From positions 42,753,479 through 42,817,478 of the forward strand of contig NC_070611.1 in the NCBI RefSeq assembly GCF_027172205.1: DNA of 64,000 nt, read 5' to 3'. Source of the stretch: Podarcis raffonei (lineage: Eukaryota > Chordata > Lepidosauria > Squamata > Lacertidae). The translations under genes and the position numbers were made by a program. Below, one piece after another: positions 44,512-64,000 of this stretch (the stretch's first letter is position 1; the number at the start of each line of letters is the position of its first letter). The notes under the pieces are model-generated. The model was not told the DNA's origin and searched no databases. It worked only from the letters and a program-made list of their open reading frames with translations.

Positions 44512-45717
44512 TATGGCACCATGAGTAAAGACAAAATTTGGTGCCCCTCCAGACCTCCATATAAATATAGGCTTGTTGTTCTTGTTGTTGCTGCTGTTGC
44601 TGTTATTGTTGTTGTTGTTTTGTGCCCCGTTGGGTCAGCGCTTTGTGCAGTGGAGCACTGCCCTAAATCCAGTGTTGAGTTTGGCATATTAAGAACTTGA
44701 ATTAATTGAACCTAGAGCTATGGGTCCTTCTCTGACCTTAAGAGAGCACAGTTGGTTGAGCTAGTGCTTCAACTTTTGACCCACCCCTGTATATTCTAGA
44801 GAAGGTGCACTTTTGTTAAGAGTAGTAACTCCAATAATAAGTATAATAAGATTAGAGGTAAACACACAATGTGGCCAGTTCAGAAAAAGAAGCAGATCTC
44901 TGTTTATATAACTCGCTTTCTGATCCATTTTTTATGATTATAATAAACAGATAAATAAGTAAATAAATGACCCATGTGTTCTTGTTTGGATTAATGCAAA
45001 TGACTACTCACGCAGCATTTTAAAGCAATTCTGTTTCTGTGGGTTTTTTAAAGACAGAGCTACTAATGATGTCAATCATAAATGACATGCCTAGGGTGGC
45101 TACGTTTCCAAGAGACCAACAAAAGCTGTTTGTTGGGGGGTTGGGGTGCAGAGGAAGTTTGAGAGTAAAATGGAACTACAAGTCCATGTCCTGTGACAGG
45201 GAGAATGTATAAATGTTTAATAAAGTTTGCTGTGGATGAGATCTATTAATAAGCTTGAGTGGCCAGAGGGACAGGTATTGTGTTCGTTACTATAGCATCA
45301 CCTCGCACAGGATCTGTGTGAGAGAGACGGCGGAAGAAAGCTGGGAGAGAGGATGAGCAAGTTATAGTGTGTTTCAGTCGGGTGCACCAGCTTGAAGCAC
45401 CAGGTCCAGCGTTTCTAACCTCCAGGTGTAGCCCTTTGTTCTTTAATGATGATCAGCCACGGAACAACAATAGATGAAAAACAGAGCCACTACAATTCTG
45501 CTTGAGCTATTGGCAGTTCTGAGGAGACTCTGCTGAAATTTTCACTCTGACGGATATTTTGGAGTATTAACATTGTGTGGATCATTCGGTCGTCGTACCA
45601 GGGATAACAGAAAAAAATAATAGAGGAAAGCACTGAGGCAGGCTACTAAAGTCTGGGGGAAACGGCGATGACAGCAAACAAAATGTTCCATTAAAGGATT
45701 TATTTAAGGAAGACAAG

Positions 45718-62925
<17,208 letters not shown>

Positions 62926-64000
62926 GTATGGTTACGTTTTATAGATAAAATGTTTTAATTATATGTTACTACCTAATGTAGAAATGTATGGTGTGCAGCT
63001 TATTGTGTGTAATTGTAGATCAGCTTTGGCACTTGCCAGTGCCAGTGTCTTGGAACAGATGAATTGGGTATTACTGAATGTGCCACATGGATGGGCATTT
63101 CCTGTGAAAGAACACTAGCCTTTCAGCGGCTTTCTTGGTTACTGATAGTGGATTGGAGAATGGGACTCATTTACCCAACAAATTTACCACTATTAACTTT
63201 CTTTCTGCACAACTGGGTTGCATAAAGCAACACCAATACTGTCTTTGATTTATATATCTGGATCTGGTTGATGCAGAGCCCCAGAATATGTGAGATGTCA
63301 ATCTTGCTACCTACACCTTTTAGTAATTGATTGGACTGTTGCAATAGTGAAACAGGATCACATCACTCTTCCAGAGGCTTGCTTCATACATCACAATAAG
63401 TAAAAGTTTAAAACGCATTGTGGTTTAACATGAGCAAGCAGGGTGTTGGTGCACAACGCGCAAAAGTGTACCTCGTTCATTCCTGCCATGCCACAGATGC
63501 AACAAGTCAGAGTCATCTGGGCCCAGGCTTGGTTACTGCAAATAGTTTGAACAATCTTTAATTACCATTGATGGTTTATTATAAGGAAACAAACTACAAG
63601 CCCTCGTTCAGATGACACAGCAAATCAGACTGCAATTTTGCAGTGGCAGCAGGAGCAGTGGAGGAGCATTTGAGCTGCATGCAAACTGACCAGTGTCAGT
63701 CAAGATATGTTATTGGGGTGAAATACAAAATCGTTAACTATACTTGCCCAGCATATTACTCTTTTTCAGGACCATCTTTGCAAAGACATATGGGGCATTT
63801 CTATGGAAAACATCAATGAGAAGACTCAGATAAAAGCTTTCTTAAGATGCTTTTTTAAAAGAGTATGGAATGGGGGGGGAAGGTTTGGCTGAAGAATATA
63901 TTGCATCAAAACTAAACCAAAATGGGAGAAAAGAATGGGAAATGGGAGTTGTGTGAAGAGGGGGAAAGAGCTGATAAATACATAGATAAGTGCTAACGGT
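62926..64000 (+). other. SLC17A8 intron 9, partial
   Basis: The donor GTATGG follows exon 9 at 62926. From there to the end of the window I find no further SLC17A8 exon and no clear repeat. The remaining exons of the gene must lie to the right. Confidence 0.6.

Larger units (their letters stand above)
41350..45717. other. Intergenic region between SCYL2 and SLC17A8
   Basis: About 4.4 kb with no supported gene. It holds a CR1-type fragment (42312-42432), the second copy of the 280-bp family (42690-42985), a possible retroposon fragment (about 43335-43620), and two inverted Tigger-like elements (43994-44511). There is a GTT/GCT repeat near 44577-44620. The SLC17A8 5' UTR probably starts somewhere in the last 400 bases; I see no TATA box. 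Confidence 0.5.

Overview
This is a vertebrate nuclear genome window, almost certainly from a squamate reptile. Coding exons are short and separated by AT-rich introns, two CpG islands mark promoters, and the interspersed repeats are typical of lizards. The most telling repeat is a full-length Sauria-type tRNA-derived SINE at about 52089-52456, flanked by a 10-bp target duplication. Species and family cannot be fixed from the sequence alone.

The gene order matches the human 12q23 block. (1) Minus strand, 2954-2997: first coding exon of BLTP3B (UHRF1BP1L); the rest of that gene lies leftward, outside the window. (2) Plus strand, 4828-12975: complete ACTR6 in 11 coding exons, 396 aa, a subunit of the SRCAP/SWR1-type H2A.Z exchange complex. 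(3) Minus strand, 13600-14794: a candidate two-exon gene of 129 codons with acceptor, donor, in-phase join, stop and poly(A) signal. It sits where mammals carry DEPDC4, but I see no DEP domain and cannot confirm its identity. (4) Plus strand, 17471-36617: complete SCYL2 in 17 coding exons, 920 aa, a pseudokinase of clathrin-dependent traffic, with a 5' non-coding exon in the 14.6-15.4 kb CpG island and a long 3' UTR. (5) Plus strand, 45718-62925 and beyond: the first nine coding exons of SLC17A8 (VGLUT3), whose last exons lie right of the window. These genes do not form one pathway; they are neighbours by conserved synteny.

The rest is introns, intergenic DNA and repeats. The clearest repeats are six short Tigger-like DNA transposons (inverted termini CAGTNGTRCCTYG, TA duplications), two hAT elements with 8-bp duplications (one keeping a relic of the transposase dimerisation region), hairpin elements, LINE 3' ends, the Sauria SINE and several microsatellites.

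The most unusual structure is in SCYL2 intron 2. A Tigger-like element is split by an 899-bp, extremely GC-rich, A-tailed segment bounded by a perfect 33-bp direct repeat. It looks like a retrocopy of an unidentified GC-rich RNA. Other points of interest are the candidate minus-strand gene, a 97-nt GC-AG intron in SCYL2, an inverted pair of Tigger-like elements, and a recent 106-bp tandem duplication in ACTR6 intron 9.
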